Assembly: GCA_036172665.1 (NCBI GenBank)
Contig: CM069877.1
Coordinates: 21,849,001-21,913,000, forward strand
Length of the DNA: 64,000 nt
Reading direction: 5' to 3'
From: Prosopocoilus inquinatus
Lineage: Eukaryota > Arthropoda > Insecta > Coleoptera > Lucanidae
Shown: one piece after another, positions 25,782 to 39,338 of the stretch
How positions within the stretch are numbered: position 1 is the first letter of the stretch
How the letters are laid out: each line of letters begins with the position of its first letter
Translations under genes and position numbers: made by a program
The notes under the pieces: generated by a model
Databases searched by the model: none
What the model saw: the letters and a program-made list of their open reading frames with translations, nothing else
Told to the model about the DNA's origin: nothing

Positions 25782-27122
25782 GAAACAACACGCATTAGCG
25801 TTGTTCCTGTGATGTATCTAATCGATCCTTACTCATCTATCATGTTATTTGACGTTTGGATGGACTCCGGTAACTCTGATGTGAGAAAAAAATTTCTCGG
25901 ACGCAGCAGAAGCTGGAAATAGTTTTGAACGAAACAACACGTATTAGCGTTATTCCTGTGATGTATCTAATCGATCCTTACTTATCTACTATGTTATTTG
26001 GCGTTTCGATGGACTCTAGTTACTCTGATGTGAAATACGAAGTTCTCGGACGCAGCAGAAGCTGGAAATAGTTTTAAATGAAACAACACGCATTAGCGTT
26101 GTTCCTGTGATGTATCTAATCGATCCTTATTGATCTATCATGTTATTTGACGTTTCGATGGACTCTAGTAACTCTGTTGTGAGATACGAAGTTTTTGGAC
26201 GCAGCAGGAGCTGGAAATAGTTTTAAACGAAACAACACGTATTAGCGTTGTTCCTGTGATGTATCTAATCGATCCTTACTCATCTATCATGTTATTTGAC
26301 GTTTGGATGGTCTCCAGTAACTCTGATGTGAGATACGAAGTTCTCGGACTCAGCTGAAGCTAGAAATAGTTTTAAACGAAACAACACGCATTAGCGTTGT
26401 TCCTGTGATGTATCTAATCGATCCTTACTCATCTATCATGTTATTTGGCGTTTCGATGGACGCCAGTAACTTTGATGTGAGATACGAAGTTCTCGGACGC
26501 AGCTGAAGCTGGAAATAGTTTTAAACGAAACAACACGCATTAGCGTTGTTCCTGTGCTGAATCTAATCGATCCTTACTCATCTATCATGTTATTTGACGT
26601 TTGGATGGACTCCAGTAACTCTGATGTGAGATACGAAGTTCTCGGACGCAGCTGAAGCTAGAAATAGTTTTAAACTAAACAACACGCATTAGCGTTGTTC
26701 CTGTGATGTATCTAATCGATCCTTACTCATCTATCATGTTATTTGGCGTTTCGATGGACGCCAGTAACTTTGATGTGAGATACGAAGTTCTCGGACGCAG
26801 CTGAATCTGGAAATAGTTTTAAACGAAACAACACGCATTAGCGTTGTTCCTGTGATGTATCTAATCGATCCTTACTCATCTATCATGTTATTTGGCGTTT
26901 CGATGGACGCCAGTAACTTTGATGTGAGATACGAAGTTCTCGGTCGCAGCTGAAGCTAGAAATAGTTTTAAACGAAACAACACGCATTAGCGTTGTTGCT
27001 GTGCTGTATCTAATCGATCCTTACTCATCTATCATGTTATTTGACGTTTCGATGGACTCTAGTAACTCTGATGTGAGAAAAGAAGTATTTGGACGCAGCA
27101 GGATCTGGAAATTATTTTAAAC
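25782..27122 (+). repeat. Domain 2 HOR block U5 (9 monomers)
   Basis: Repeats U3 after 4,916 bp, including the hybrid sixth monomer and the CGGACTCAGC marker. Together U4 and U5 form copy 1 of the near-identical 4,916-bp unit. Confidence 0.88.
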
Positions 27123-30100
27123 GAAACAACACGCATTAGCGTTGTTCCTGTGATGTATCTAATCGATCCTTACTCATCTATCATGTTATTTGACGTTTGG
27201 ATGGACTCCGGTAACTCTGATGTGAGAAAAAAATTTCTCGGACGCAGCAGAAGCTGGAAATAGTTTTGAACGAAACAACACGTATTAGCGTTATTCCTGT
27301 GATGTATCTAATCGATCCTTACTTATCTACTATGTTATTTGGCGTTTCGATGGACTCTAGTTACTCTGATGTGAAATACGAAGTTCTCGGACGCAGCAGA
27401 AGCTGGAAATAGTTTTAAATGAAACAACACGCATTAGCGTTGTTCCTGTGATGTATCTAATCGATCCTTACTTATCTACTATGCTATTTGGCGTTTCGAT
27501 GGACTCTAGTTACTCTGATGTGAGATACGAAATTCTCGGACGCAGCAGAAGCTGGAAATAGTTTTGAACGAAACAACACGTGTTAGCGTTGTTCCTGTGA
27601 TGTATCTAATCGATCCTCACTCATCTTTCATGTTATTTGGCTTTTCGATGGACTCTAGTTACTCTGATGTGAGATACGAAGTTCTCGGACGCAGCAGAAG
27701 CTGGAAATAGTTTTGAACGAAACAACACGTGTTAGCGTTTTTCCTGTGATGTATCTAATCGATCCTCACTCATCTTTCATGTTATTTGGCGTTTCGATGG
27801 ACTCTAGTTACTCTGATGTGAGATACCGAGTTCTCGGACGCAGCTGAAGCTAGAAATAGTTTTAAACGAAACAACACGCATTAGCGTTGTTCCTGTGATG
27901 TATCTAATCGATCCTTACTCATCTATCATGTTATTTGGTGTTTCGATGGACTCTAGTTACTCTGATGTGAGATAAGAAGTTTTTGGACGCAGCGGGAGCT
28001 GGAAATAGTTTTAAATGAAACAACACGCATTAGCGTTGTTCCTGTGATGTATCTAATCGATTCTTACTCATCTATCATGTTATTTGACGTTCGGATGGAC
28101 TCCAGTAACTCTGATGTGAGATACGAAGTTCTCGGACGCAGCTGAAGCTAGAAATAGTTTTAAACGAAACAACACGCATTAGCGTTGTTAATGTGATGTA
28201 TCTAATCGATCCTTACTCATCTATCATGTTATTTGGAGTTTCGATGGACGCCAGTAACTTTGATGTGAGATACGAAGTTCTCGGACGCAGCTGAAGCTGG
28301 AAATAGTTTTAAACGAAACAACACGCATTAGCGTTGTTCCTGTGCTGTATCTAATCGATCCTTACTTATCTATCATGTTATTTGACGTTTCGATGGACTC
28401 TAGTAACTCTGATGTGAGATACGAAGTTTTTGGACGCAGCGGGAGCTGGAAATAGTTTTAAATGAAACAACACGCATTAGCGTTGTTCCTGTGATGTATC
28501 TAATCGATCCTTACTCATCTATCATGTTATTTGATGTTTCGATGTACTCCAGTAATTCTGATGTGAGATACGAAGTTCTCGGACGCAGCAGGAGCTGGAA
28601 ATAGTTTTAAACGAAACAGCACGTATTAGCGTTGTTCCTGTGATGTATCTAATCGATAATTAGTCATCTATCATGTTATTTGACGTTTGGATGGACTCCA
28701 GTAACTCTGATGTGAGATACGAAGTTCTCGGACGCAGCTGAAGCTAGAAATAGTTTTAAACGAAACAACACGCATTAGCGTTGTTCCTGTGATGTATCTA
28801 ATCGATCCTTACTCATCTATCATGTTATTTGGCGTTTCGATGGACGCCAGTAACTTTGATGTGAGATACGAAGTTCTCGGACGCAGCTGAAGCTAGAAAT
28901 AGTTTTAAACGAAACAACACGCATTAGCGTTGTTCCTGTGCTGTATCTAATCGATCCTTACTTATCTATCATGTTATTTGACGTTTCGATGGACTCTAGT
29001 AACTCTGATGTGAGATACGAAGTATTTGGACGCAGCGGGAGCTGGAAATAGTTTTAAATGAAGCAACACGCATTAGCGTTGTTCCAGTGATGTATCTAAT
29101 CGATCCTTACTCATCTATCATGTTATTTGACGTTTCGATGGACTCTAGTAACTCTGATGTGAGAAAAGAAGTTTTTGGACGCAGCAGGATCTGGAAATTG
29201 TTTTAAACGAAACAACACGCATTAGCGTTGTTCCTGTGATGTATCTAATCGATCCCTACTTATCTACTATGTTATTTGGCGTTTCGATGGACTCTAGTTA
29301 CTCTGATGTGAGATACGAAGTTCTCGGACGCAGCAGAAGATGGAAATAGTTTTGAACGAAACAACACGTATTAGCGTTATTCCTGTGATGTATCTAATCG
29401 ATCCTTATTGATCTATCATGTTATTTGACGTTTCGATGGACTCTAGTAACTCTGATGTGAGATACGAAGTTTTTGGACGCAGCAGGAGCTGGAAATAGTT
29501 TTAAACGAAACAACACTTATTAGCGTTGTTCCTGTGATGTATCTAATCGATCCTTACTTATCTACTATGTTATTTGGCGTTTCGATGGACTCTAGTTACT
29601 CTGATGTGAGATATGATGTTCTCGGACGCAGCAGAAGCTGGAAATAGTTTTAAATGAAACAACACGCATTAGCGTTGTTCCTGTGATGTATCTAATCGAT
29701 CCTTATTGATCTATTATGTTATTTGACGTTTCGATGAACTCTAGTAACTCTGATGTGAGATAAAAGGTCTCGGACGCAGCAGGAGCTGGAAATAGTTTTG
29801 AACGAAACAACGCGTATTAGCGTTGTTCCTGTGATGTATCTAATCGATCCTTACTTATCTACTATGTTATTTGGCGTTTCGATGGACTCTAGTTACTCTG
29901 ATGTGAGATACGAAGTTCTCGGACGCAGCAGAAACTAGAAATAGTTTTAAACGAAACAACACGCATTAGCGTTGTTCCTGTGATGTATCTAATCGATCCT
30001 TACTCATCTATCATGTTATTTGACGTTTTGATGGACTCTAGTAACTCTGATGTGAGATACGAAGTTTTTGGACGCAGCAGGAGCTGGAAATAGTTTTAAA

Positions 30101-30697
30101 CGAAACAACACGTATTAGCGTTGTTCCTGTGATGTATCTAATCGATCCTTACTCATCTATCATGTTATTTGACGTTTGGATGGACTCCAGTAACTCTGAT
30201 GTGAGATACGAAGTTCTCGGACGCAGCTGAAGCTAGAAATAGTTTTAAACTAAACAACACGCATTAGCGTTGTTCCTGTGATGTATCTAATCGATCCTTA
30301 CTCATCTATCATGTTATTTGGCGTTTCGATGGACGCCAGTAACTTTGATGTGAGATACGAAGTTCTCGGACGCAGCTGAATCTGGAAATAGTTTTAAACG
30401 AAACAACACGCATTAGCGTTGTTCCTGTGATGTATCTAATCGATCCTTACTCATCTATCATGTTATTTGGCGTTTCGATGGACGCCAGTAACTTTGATGT
30501 GAGATACGAAGTTCTCGGTCGCAGCTGAAGCTAGAAATAGTTTTAAACGAAACAACACGCATTAGCGTTGTTGCTGTGCTGTATCTAATCGATCCTTACT
30601 CATCTATCATGTTATTTGACGTTTCGATGGACTCTAGTAACTCTGATGTGAGAAAAGAAGTATTTGGACGCAGCAGGATCTGGAAATTATTTTAAAC
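27123..30697 (+). repeat. Domain 2 HOR block U6 (24 monomers)
   Basis: Repeats U4 at a lag of exactly 4,916 bp. In the lines I compared side by side (roughly the first 900 bp and spot checks through the rest) no difference was seen between U4 and U6. Carries the 148-bp monomer at 29,656. Confidence 0.88.
29656..29803 (+). repeat. 148-bp marker monomer, copy in U6
   Basis: Same one-base deletion, 4,916 bp after the U4 copy. Confidence 0.9.
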
Positions 30698-32038
30698 GAA
30701 ACAACACGCATTAGCGTTGTTCCTGTGATGTATCTAATCGATCCTTACTCATCTATCATGTTATTTGACGTTTGGATGGACTCCGGTAACTCTGATGTGA
30801 GAAAAAAATTTCTCGGACGCAGCAGAAGCTGGAAATAGTTTTCAACGAAACAACACGTATTAGCGTTATTCCTGTGATGTATCTAATCGATCCTTACTTA
30901 TCTACTATGTTATTTGGCGTTTCGATGGACTCTAGTTACTCTGATGTGAAATACGAAGTTCTCGGACGCAGCAGAAGCTGGAAATAGTTTTAAATGAAAC
31001 AACACGCATTAGCGTTGTTCCTGTGATGTATCTAATCGATCCTTATTGATCTATCATGTTATTTGACGTTTCGATGGACTCTAGTAACTCTGTTGTGAGA
31101 TACGAAGTTTTTGGACGCAGCAGGAGCTGGAAATAGTTTTAAACGAAACAACACGTATTAGCGTTGTTCCTGTGATGTATCTAATCGATCCTTACTCATC
31201 TATCATGTTATTTGACGTTTGGATGGTCTCCAGTAACTCTGATGTGAGATACGAAGTTCTCGGACTCAGCTGAAGCTAGAAATAGTTTTAAACGAAACAA
31301 CACGCATTAGCGTTGTTCCTGTGATGTATCTAATCGATCCTTACTCATCTATCATGTTATTTGGCGTTTCGATGGACGCCAGTAACTTTGATGTGAGATA
31401 CGAAGTTCTCGGACGCAGCTGAAGCTGGAAATAGTTTTAAACGAAACAACACGCATTAGCGTTGTTCCTGTGCTGAATCTAATCGATCCTTACTCATCTA
31501 TCATGTTATTTGACGTTTGGATGGACTCCAGTAACTCTGATGTGAGATACGAAGTTCTCGGACGCAGCTGAAGCTAGAAATAGTTTTAAACTAAACAACA
31601 CGCATTAGCGTTGTTCCTGTGATGTATCTAATCGATCCTTACTCATCTATCATGTTATTTGGCGTTTCGATGGACGCCAGTAACTTTGATGTGAGATACG
31701 AAGTTCTCGGACGCAGCTGAATCTGGAAATAGTTTTAAACGAAACAACACGCATTAGCGTTGTTCCTGTGATGTATCTAATCGATCCTTACTCATCTATC
31801 ATGTTATTTGGCGTTTCGATGGACGCCAGTAACTTTGATGTGAGATACGAAGTTCTCGGTCGCAGCTGAAGCTAGAAATAGTTTTAAACGAAACAACACG
31901 CATTAGCGTTGTTGCTGTGCTGTATCTAATCGATCCTTACTCATCTATCATGTTATTTGACGTTTCGATGGACTCTAGTAACTCTGATGTGAGAAAAGAA
32001 GTATTTGGACGCAGCAGGATCTGGAAATTATTTTAAAC
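30698..32038 (+). repeat. Domain 2 HOR block U7 (9 monomers)
   Basis: Repeats U5. One difference was noticed: TTTTCAACG at 30,841-30,849 where U5 and other copies read TTTTGAACG. It completes copy 2 of the 4,916-bp unit. Confidence 0.88.
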
Positions 32039-33379
32039 GAAACAACACGCATTAGCGTTGTTCCTGTGATGTATCTAATCGATCCTTACTCATCTATCAT
32101 GTTATTTGACGTTTGGATGGACTCCGGTAACTCTGATGTGAGAAAAAAATTTCTCGGACGCAGCAGAAGCTGGAAATAGTTTTGAACGAAACAACACGTA
32201 TTAGCGTTATTCCTGTGATGTATCTAATCGATCCTTACTTATCTACTATGTTATTTGGCGTTTCGATGGACTCTAGTTACTCTGATGTGAAATACGAAGT
32301 TCTCGGACGCAGCAGAAGCTGGAAATAGTTTTAAATGAAACAACACGCATTAGCGTTGTTCCTGTGATGTATCTAATCGATCCTTATTGATCTATCATGT
32401 TATTTGACGTTTCGATGGACTCTAGTAACTCTGTTGTGAGATACGAAGTTTTTGGACGCAGCAGGAGCTGGAAATAGTTTTAAACGAAACAACACGTATT
32501 AGCGTTGTTCCTGTGATGTATCTAATCGATCCTTACTCATCTATCATGTTATTTGACGTTTGGATGGTCTCCAGTAACTCTGATGTGAGATACGAAGTTC
32601 TCGGACGCAGCAGAAACTAGAAATAGTTTTAAACGAAACAACACGCATTAGCGTTGTTCCTGTGATGTATCTAATCGATCCTTACTCATCTATCATGTTA
32701 TTTGACGTTTTGATGGACTCTAGTAACTCTGATGTGAGATACGAAGTTTTTGGACGCAGCAGGAGCTGGAAATAGTTTTAAACGAAACAACACGTATTAG
32801 CGTTGTTCCTGTGATGTATCTAATCGATCCTTACTCATCTATCATGTTATTTGACGTTTGGATGGACTCCAGTAACTCTGATGTGAGATACGAAGTTCTC
32901 GGACGCAGCTGAAGCTAGAAATAGTTTTAAACTAAACAACACGCATTAGCGTTGTTCCTGTGATGTATCTAATCGATCCTTACTCATCTATCATGTTATT
33001 TGGCGTTTCGATGGACGCCAGTAACTTTGATGTGAGATACGAAGTTCTCGGACGCAGCTGAATCTGGAAATAGTTTTAAACGAAACAACACGCATTAGCG
33101 TTGTTCCTGTGATGTATCTAATCGATCCTTACTCATCTATCATGTTATTTGGCGTTTCGATGGACGCCAGTAACTTTGATGTGAGATACGAAGTTCTCGG
33201 TCGCAGCTGAAGCTAGAAATAGTTTTAAACGAAACAACACGCATTAGCGTTGTTGCTGTGCTGTATCTAATCGATCCTTACTCATCTATCATGTTATTTG
33301 ACGTTTCGATGGACTCTAGTAACTCTGATGTGAGAAAAGAAGTATTTGGACGCAGCAGGATCTGGAAATTATTTTAAAC
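32039..33379 (+). repeat. Domain 2 HOR block U8 (9 monomers, different composition)
   Basis: Same length (1,341 bp) as U7, but monomers four to six differ. The fourth (32,486) starts as the GGATGGTCTCCAG type and ends CAGCAGAAACTAG, a combination made by joining to the part of the unit seen near 20,097. It is followed by the GTTTTGATGG and GGATGGACTCCAG monomers that precede the final three. So the equal length hides a separate deletion event. Confidence 0.8.
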
Positions 33380-36300
33380 GAAACAACACGCATTAGCGTT
33401 GTTCCTGTGATGTATCTAATCGATCCTTACTCATCTATCATGTTATTTGACGTTTGGATGGACTCCGGTAACTCTGATGTGAGAAAAAAATTTCTCGGAC
33501 GCAGCAGAAGCTGGAAATAGTTTTGAACGAAACAACACGTATTAGCGTTATTCCTGTGATGTATCTAATCGATCCTTACTTATCTACTATGTTATTTGGC
33601 GTTTCGATGGACTCTAGTTACTCTGATGTGAAATACGAAGTTCTCGGACGCAGCAGAAGCTGGAAATAGTTTTAAATGAAACAACACGCATTAGCGTTGT
33701 TCCTGTGATGTATCTAATCGATCCTTATTGATCTATCATGTTATTTGACGTTTCGATGGACTCTAGTAACTCTGTTGTGAGATACGAAGTTTTTGGACGC
33801 AGCAGGAGCTGGAAATAGTTTTAAACGAAACAACACGTATTAGCGTTGTTCCTGTGATGTATCTAATCGATCCTTACTCATCTATCATGTTATTTGACGT
33901 TTGGATGGTCTCCAGTAACTCTGATGTGAGATACGAAGTTCTCGGACTCAGCTGAAGCTAGAAATAGTTTTAAACGAAACAACACGCATTAGCGTTGTTC
34001 CTGTGATGTATCTAATCGATCCTTACTCATCTATCATGTTATTTGGCGTTTCGATGGACGCCAGTAACTTTGATGTGAGATACGAAGTTCTCGGACGCAG
34101 CTGAAGCTGGAAATAGTTTTAAACGAAACAACACGCATTAGCGTTGTTCCTGTGCTGAATCTAATCGATTCTTACTTATCTATCATGTTATTTGACGTTT
34201 CGATGGACTCCGGTAACTCTGATGTGAGATACAAAGTTTTCGGACGCAGCAGAAGCTGGAAATAGTTTTGAACGAAACAACACGTATTAGCGTTATTCCT
34301 GTGATGTATCTAATCGATCCTTATTGATCTATCATGTTATTTGACGTTTCGATGGACTCTAGTAACTCTGATGTGAGATACGAAGTTTTTGGACGTAGCA
34401 GGAGCTGGAAATAGTTTTAAACGAAACAACACGTATTAGCGTTGTTCCTGTGATGTATCTAATCGATCTTTACTTATCTACTATGTTATTTGGCGTTTCG
34501 ATGGACTCTAGTTACTCTGATGTGAGATACGAAGTTCTCGGACGCAGCAGAAGCTGGAAATAGTTTTAAATGAAACAACACGCATTAGCGATGTTCCTGT
34601 GATGTATCTAATCGATCCTTATTGATCTATCATGTTATTTGACGTTTCGATGGACTCTAGTAACTCTGATGTGAGATACGAAGTTTTTGGACGCAGCAGA
34701 AGCTGGAAATAGTTTTAAATGAAACAACACGCATTAGCGTTGTTCCTGTGATGTATCTAATCGATCCTTATTGATCTATCATGTTATTTGACGTTTCGAT
34801 GGACTCTAGTAACTCTGATGTGAGATACGAAGTTTTTGGACGCAGCAGAAGCTAGAAATAGTTTTGAACGAAACAACACGTGTTAGCGTTGTTCCTGTGA
34901 TGTATCTAATCGATCCTCACTCATCTTTCATGTTATTTGGCGTTTCGATGGACTCTAGTTACTCTGATGTGAGATACGAAGTTCTCGGACGCAGCAGAAG
35001 CTGGAAATAGTTTTGAACGAAACAACACGTGTTAGCGTTGTTCCTGTGATGTATTTAATCGATCCTCACTCATCTTTCATGTTATTTGGCGTTTCGATGG
35101 ACTCTAGTTACTCTGATGTGAGATACGAAGTTCTCGGACGCAGCAGAAGCTGGAAATAGTTTTAAGTGAAACAACACGCATTAGCGTTGTTCCTGTGATG
35201 TATCTAATCGATCCTTACTTATCTACTATTTTATTTGGCGTTTCGATGGACTCTAGTTACTCTGATGTGAGATACGAAGTTCTCGAACGCAGCAGAAGCT
35301 GGAAATAGTTTTAAATGAAACAACACGCATTAGCGTTGTTCCTGTGATGTATCTAATCGATCCTTACTCATCTATCATGTTATTTGACGTTTGGATGGAC
35401 TCCGGTAACACTGATGTGAGATAAAAAGTTCTCGGACGCAGCAGGAGCTGGAAATAGTTTTGAACGAAACAACACGTATTAGCGTTGTTCCTGTGATGTA
35501 TCTAATCGATCCTTACTTATCTACTATGTTATTTGGCGTTTCGATGGACTCTAGTTACTCTGATGTGAGATACGAAGTTCTCGGACGCAGCAGAAGCTAG
35601 AAATAGTTTTAAACGAAACAACACGCATTAGCGTTGTTCCTGTGATGTATCTAATCGATCCTTACTCATCTATCATGTTATTTGACGTTTTGATGGACTC
35701 TAGTAACTCTGATGTGAGATACGAAGTTTTTGGACGCAGCAGGAGCTGGAAATAGTTTTAAACGAAACAACACGTATTAGCGTTGTTAATGTGATGTATC
35801 TAATCGATCCTTACTCATCTATCATGTTATTTGACGTTTGGATGGACTCCAGTAACTCTGATGTGAGATACGAAGTTCTCGGACGCATCTGAAGCTAGAA
35901 ATAGTTTTAAACGAAACAGCACGCATTAGCGTTGTTCCTGTGATGTATCTAATAGATCCTTACTCATCTATCATGTTATTTGGCGTTTTGATGGACTCTA
36001 GTAACTCTGATGTGAGATACGAAGTTCTCGGACGCAGCAGAAGCTAGAAATAGTTTTAAACGAAACAACACGCATTAGCGTTGTTCCTGTGATGTATCTA
36101 ATCGATCCTTACTCATCTATCATGTTATTTGACGTTTTGATGGACTCTAGTAACTCTGATGTGAGATACGAAGTTCTCGGACGCAGCAGAAGCTAGAAAT
36201 AGTTTTAAACGAAACAACACGCATTAGCGTTGTTCCTGTGATGTATCTAATCGATCCTTACTCATCTATCATGTTATTTGACGTTTCGATGGACTCTAGT

Positions 36301-37848
36301 AACTCTGATGTGAGAAAAGAAGTTTTTGGACGCAGCAGGATCTGGAAATTGTTTTAAACGAAACAACACGCATTAGCGTTGTTCCTGTGATGTATCTAAT
36401 CGATCCCTACTTATCTACTATGTTATTTGGCGTTTCGATGGACTCTAGTTACTCTGATGTGAGATACGAAGTTCTCGGACGCAGCAGAAGATGGAAATAG
36501 TTTTGAACGAAACAACACGTATTAGCGTTATTCCTGTGATGTATCTAATCGATCCTTATTGATCTATCATGTTATTTGACGTTTCGATGGACTCTAGTAA
36601 CTCTGATGTGAGATACGAAGTTTTTGGACGCAGCAGGAGCTGGAAATAGTTTTAAACGAAACAACACTTATTAGCGTTGTTCCTGTGATGTATCTAATCG
36701 ATCCTTACTTATCTACTATGTTATTTGGCGTTTCGATGGACTCTAGTTACTCTGATGTGAGATATGAAGTTCTCGGACGCAGCAGAAGCTGGAAATAGTT
36801 TTAAATGAAACAACACGCATTAGCGTTGTTCCTGTGATGTATCTAATCGATCCTTATTGATCTATTATGTTATTTGACGTTTCGATGAACTCTAGTAACT
36901 CTGATGTGAGATAAAAGGTCTCGGACGCAGCAGGAGCTGGAAATAGTTTTGAACGAAACAACGCGTATTAGCGTTGTTCCTGTGATGTATCTAATCGATC
37001 CTTACTTATCTACTATGTTATTTGGCGTTTCGATGGACTCTAGTTACTCTGATGTGAGATACGAAGTTCTCGGACGCAGCAGAAACTAGAAATAGTTTTA
37101 AACGAAACAACACGCATTAGCGTTGTTCCTGTGATGTATCTAATCGATCCTTACTCATCTATCATGTTATTTGACGTTTTGATGGACTCTAGTAACTCTG
37201 ATGTGAGATACGAAGTTTTTGGACGCAGCAGGAGCTGGAAATAGTTTTAAACGAAACAACACGTATTAGCGTTGTTCCTGTGATGTATCTAATCGATCCT
37301 TACTCATCTATCATGTTATTTGACGTTTGGATGGACTCCAGTAACTCTGATGTGAGATACGAAGTTCTCGGACGCAGCTGAAGCTAGAAATAGTTTTAAA
37401 CTAAACAACACGCATTAGCGTTGTTCCTGTGATGTATCTAATCGATCCTTACTCATCTATCATGTTATTTGGCGTTTCGATGGACGCCAGTAACTTTGAT
37501 GTGAGATACGAAGTTCTCGGACGCAGCTGAAGCTGGAAATAGTTTTAAACGAAACAACACGCATTAGCGTTGTTCCTGTGATGTATCTAATCGATCCTTA
37601 CTCATCTATCATGTTATTTGGCGTTTCGATGGACGCCAGTAACTTTGATGTGAGATACGAAGTTCTCGGTCGCAGCTGAAGCTAGAAATAGTTTTAAACG
37701 AAACAACACGCATTAGCGTTGTTGCTGTGCTGTATCTAATCGATCCTTACTCATCTATCATGTTATTTGACGTTTCGATGGACTCTAGTAACTCTGATGT
37801 GAGAAAAGAAGTATTTGGACGCAGCAGGATCTGGAAATTATTTTAAAC
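33380..37848 (+). repeat. Domain 2 HOR block U9 (30 monomers, 4,469 bp)
   Basis: Begins like U1/U2 (anchor, GGATGGTCTCCAG, GTGCTGAATC), then passes through monomers not present in U2-U8: GCGATGTTCC at 34,572, TTTTAAGTGAAAC before 35,168, CTCCGGTAACACTG at 35,317 and CGCATCTGAAGC near 35,883. The last 11 monomers (36,211-37,848) match the end of U1 (15,057-16,694) and share its less derived alleles, GATATGAAG and CAGCTGAAGCTGG. Includes the 148-bp monomer at 36,807. Confidence 0.8.
36807..36954 (+). repeat. 148-bp marker monomer, copy in U9
   Basis: Same one-base deletion, 7,151 bp (48 x 149 minus 1) after the U6 copy. The preceding monomer has the U1 allele GATATGAAG rather than the GATATGATG of U2, U4 and U6. 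Confidence 0.9.
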
Positions 37849-38593
37849 GAAACAACACGCATTAGCGTTGTTCCTGTGATGTATCTAATCGATCCTTACT
37901 CATCTATCATGTTATTTGACGTTTGGATGGACTCCGGTAACTCTGATGTGAGAAAAAAATTTCTCGGACGCAGCAGAAGCTGGAAATAGTTTTGAACGAA
38001 ACAACACGTATTAGCGTTATTCCTGTGATGTATCTAATCGATCCTTACTTATCTACTATGTTATTTGGCGTTTCGATGGACTCTAGTTACTCTGATGTGA
38101 AATACGAAGTTCTCGGACGCAGCAGAAGCTGGAAATAGTTTTAAATGAAACAACACGCATTAGCGTTGTTCCTGTGATGTATCTAATCGATCCTTATTGA
38201 TCTATCATGTTATTTGACGTTTCGATGGACTCTAGTAACTCTGTTGTGAGATACGAAGTTTTTGGACGCAGCAGGAGCTGGAAATAGTTTTAAACGAAAC
38301 AACACGTATTAGCGTTGTTCCTGTGATGTATCTAATCGATCCTTACTCATCTATCATGTTATTTGACGTTTGGATGGTCTCCAGTAACTCTGATGTGAGA
38401 TACGAAGTTCTCGGACTCAGCTGAAGCTAGAAATAGTTTTAAACGAAACAACACGCATTAGCGTTGTTCCTGTGATGTATCTAATCGATCCTTACTCATC
38501 TATCATGTTATTTGGCGTTTCGATGGACGCCAGTAACTTTGATGTGAGATACGAAGTTCTCGGACGCAGCTGAAGCTGGAAATAGTTTTAAAT
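37849..38593 (+). repeat. Domain 2 partial block U10 (5 monomers)
   Basis: The anchor monomer and the next four follow the usual order up to the GACGCCAG with CAGCTGAAGCTGG monomer. Where the GTGCTGAATC monomer should follow, a GTGCTGTATC with CAGCGGGAGC monomer begins instead. This is the right edge of domain 2. Confidence 0.8.
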
Positions 38594-39338
38594 GAAACAA
38601 CACGCATTAGCGTTGTTCCTGTGCTGTATCTAATCGATCCTTACTTATCTATCATGTTATTTGACGTTTCGATGGACTCTAGTAACTCTGATGTGAGATA
38701 CGAAGTTTTTGGACGCAGCGGGAGCTGGAAATAGTTTTAAATGAAACAACACGCATTAGCGTTGCTCCTGTGATGTATCTAATCGATCCTTACTCATCTA
38801 TCATGTTATTTGACGTTTGGATGGACTCCGGTAACTCTGATGTGAGATACAAAGTTTTCGGATGCAGCAGAAGCCGGAAATGGTTTTGAACGAAACAACA
38901 CGTATTAGCGTTATTCCTGTGATGTATCTAATCGATCCTTACTTATCTACTATGTTATTTTGCGTTTCGATGGACTCTAGTTACTCTGATGTGAGGTACG
39001 AAGTTCTCGGACGCAGCAGAAGCTGGAAATAGTTCTAAATGAAACAACACGCATTAGCGTATTTCCTGTGATGTATCTAATCGATCCTTATTGATCTATT
39101 ATGTTATTTGACGTTTCGATGGACTCTAGTAACTCTGATGTGAGATACGAAGTTTTTGGACGCAGCAGGAGCTGGAAATAGTTTTAAACGAAACAACACG
39201 TATTAGCGTTGTTCCTGTGATGTATCTAATCGATCCTTACTCATCTATCATGTTATTTGAAGTATCGATGGACTCTAGTAACTCTGATGTGAGATACGAA
39301 GTTTTCGGACGCAGCAGAAGCTGGAAATAGTTTTGAAC
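38594..39338 (+). repeat. Domain-1-like segment to the right of domain 2
   Basis: The first four monomers reproduce the order at 2,243-2,838: CAGCGGGAGC, then CTCCGG with the AAATGGTTTTGAAC end, then the rare ATTTTGCG monomer, then a TTATTGATC one. ATTTTGCG is otherwise seen only in domain 1. Private changes (GTTGCTCC, GGATGCAGC, AGCCGGAAATGG, GCGTATTTCC) show it has been separate for some time. Confidence 0.7.
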
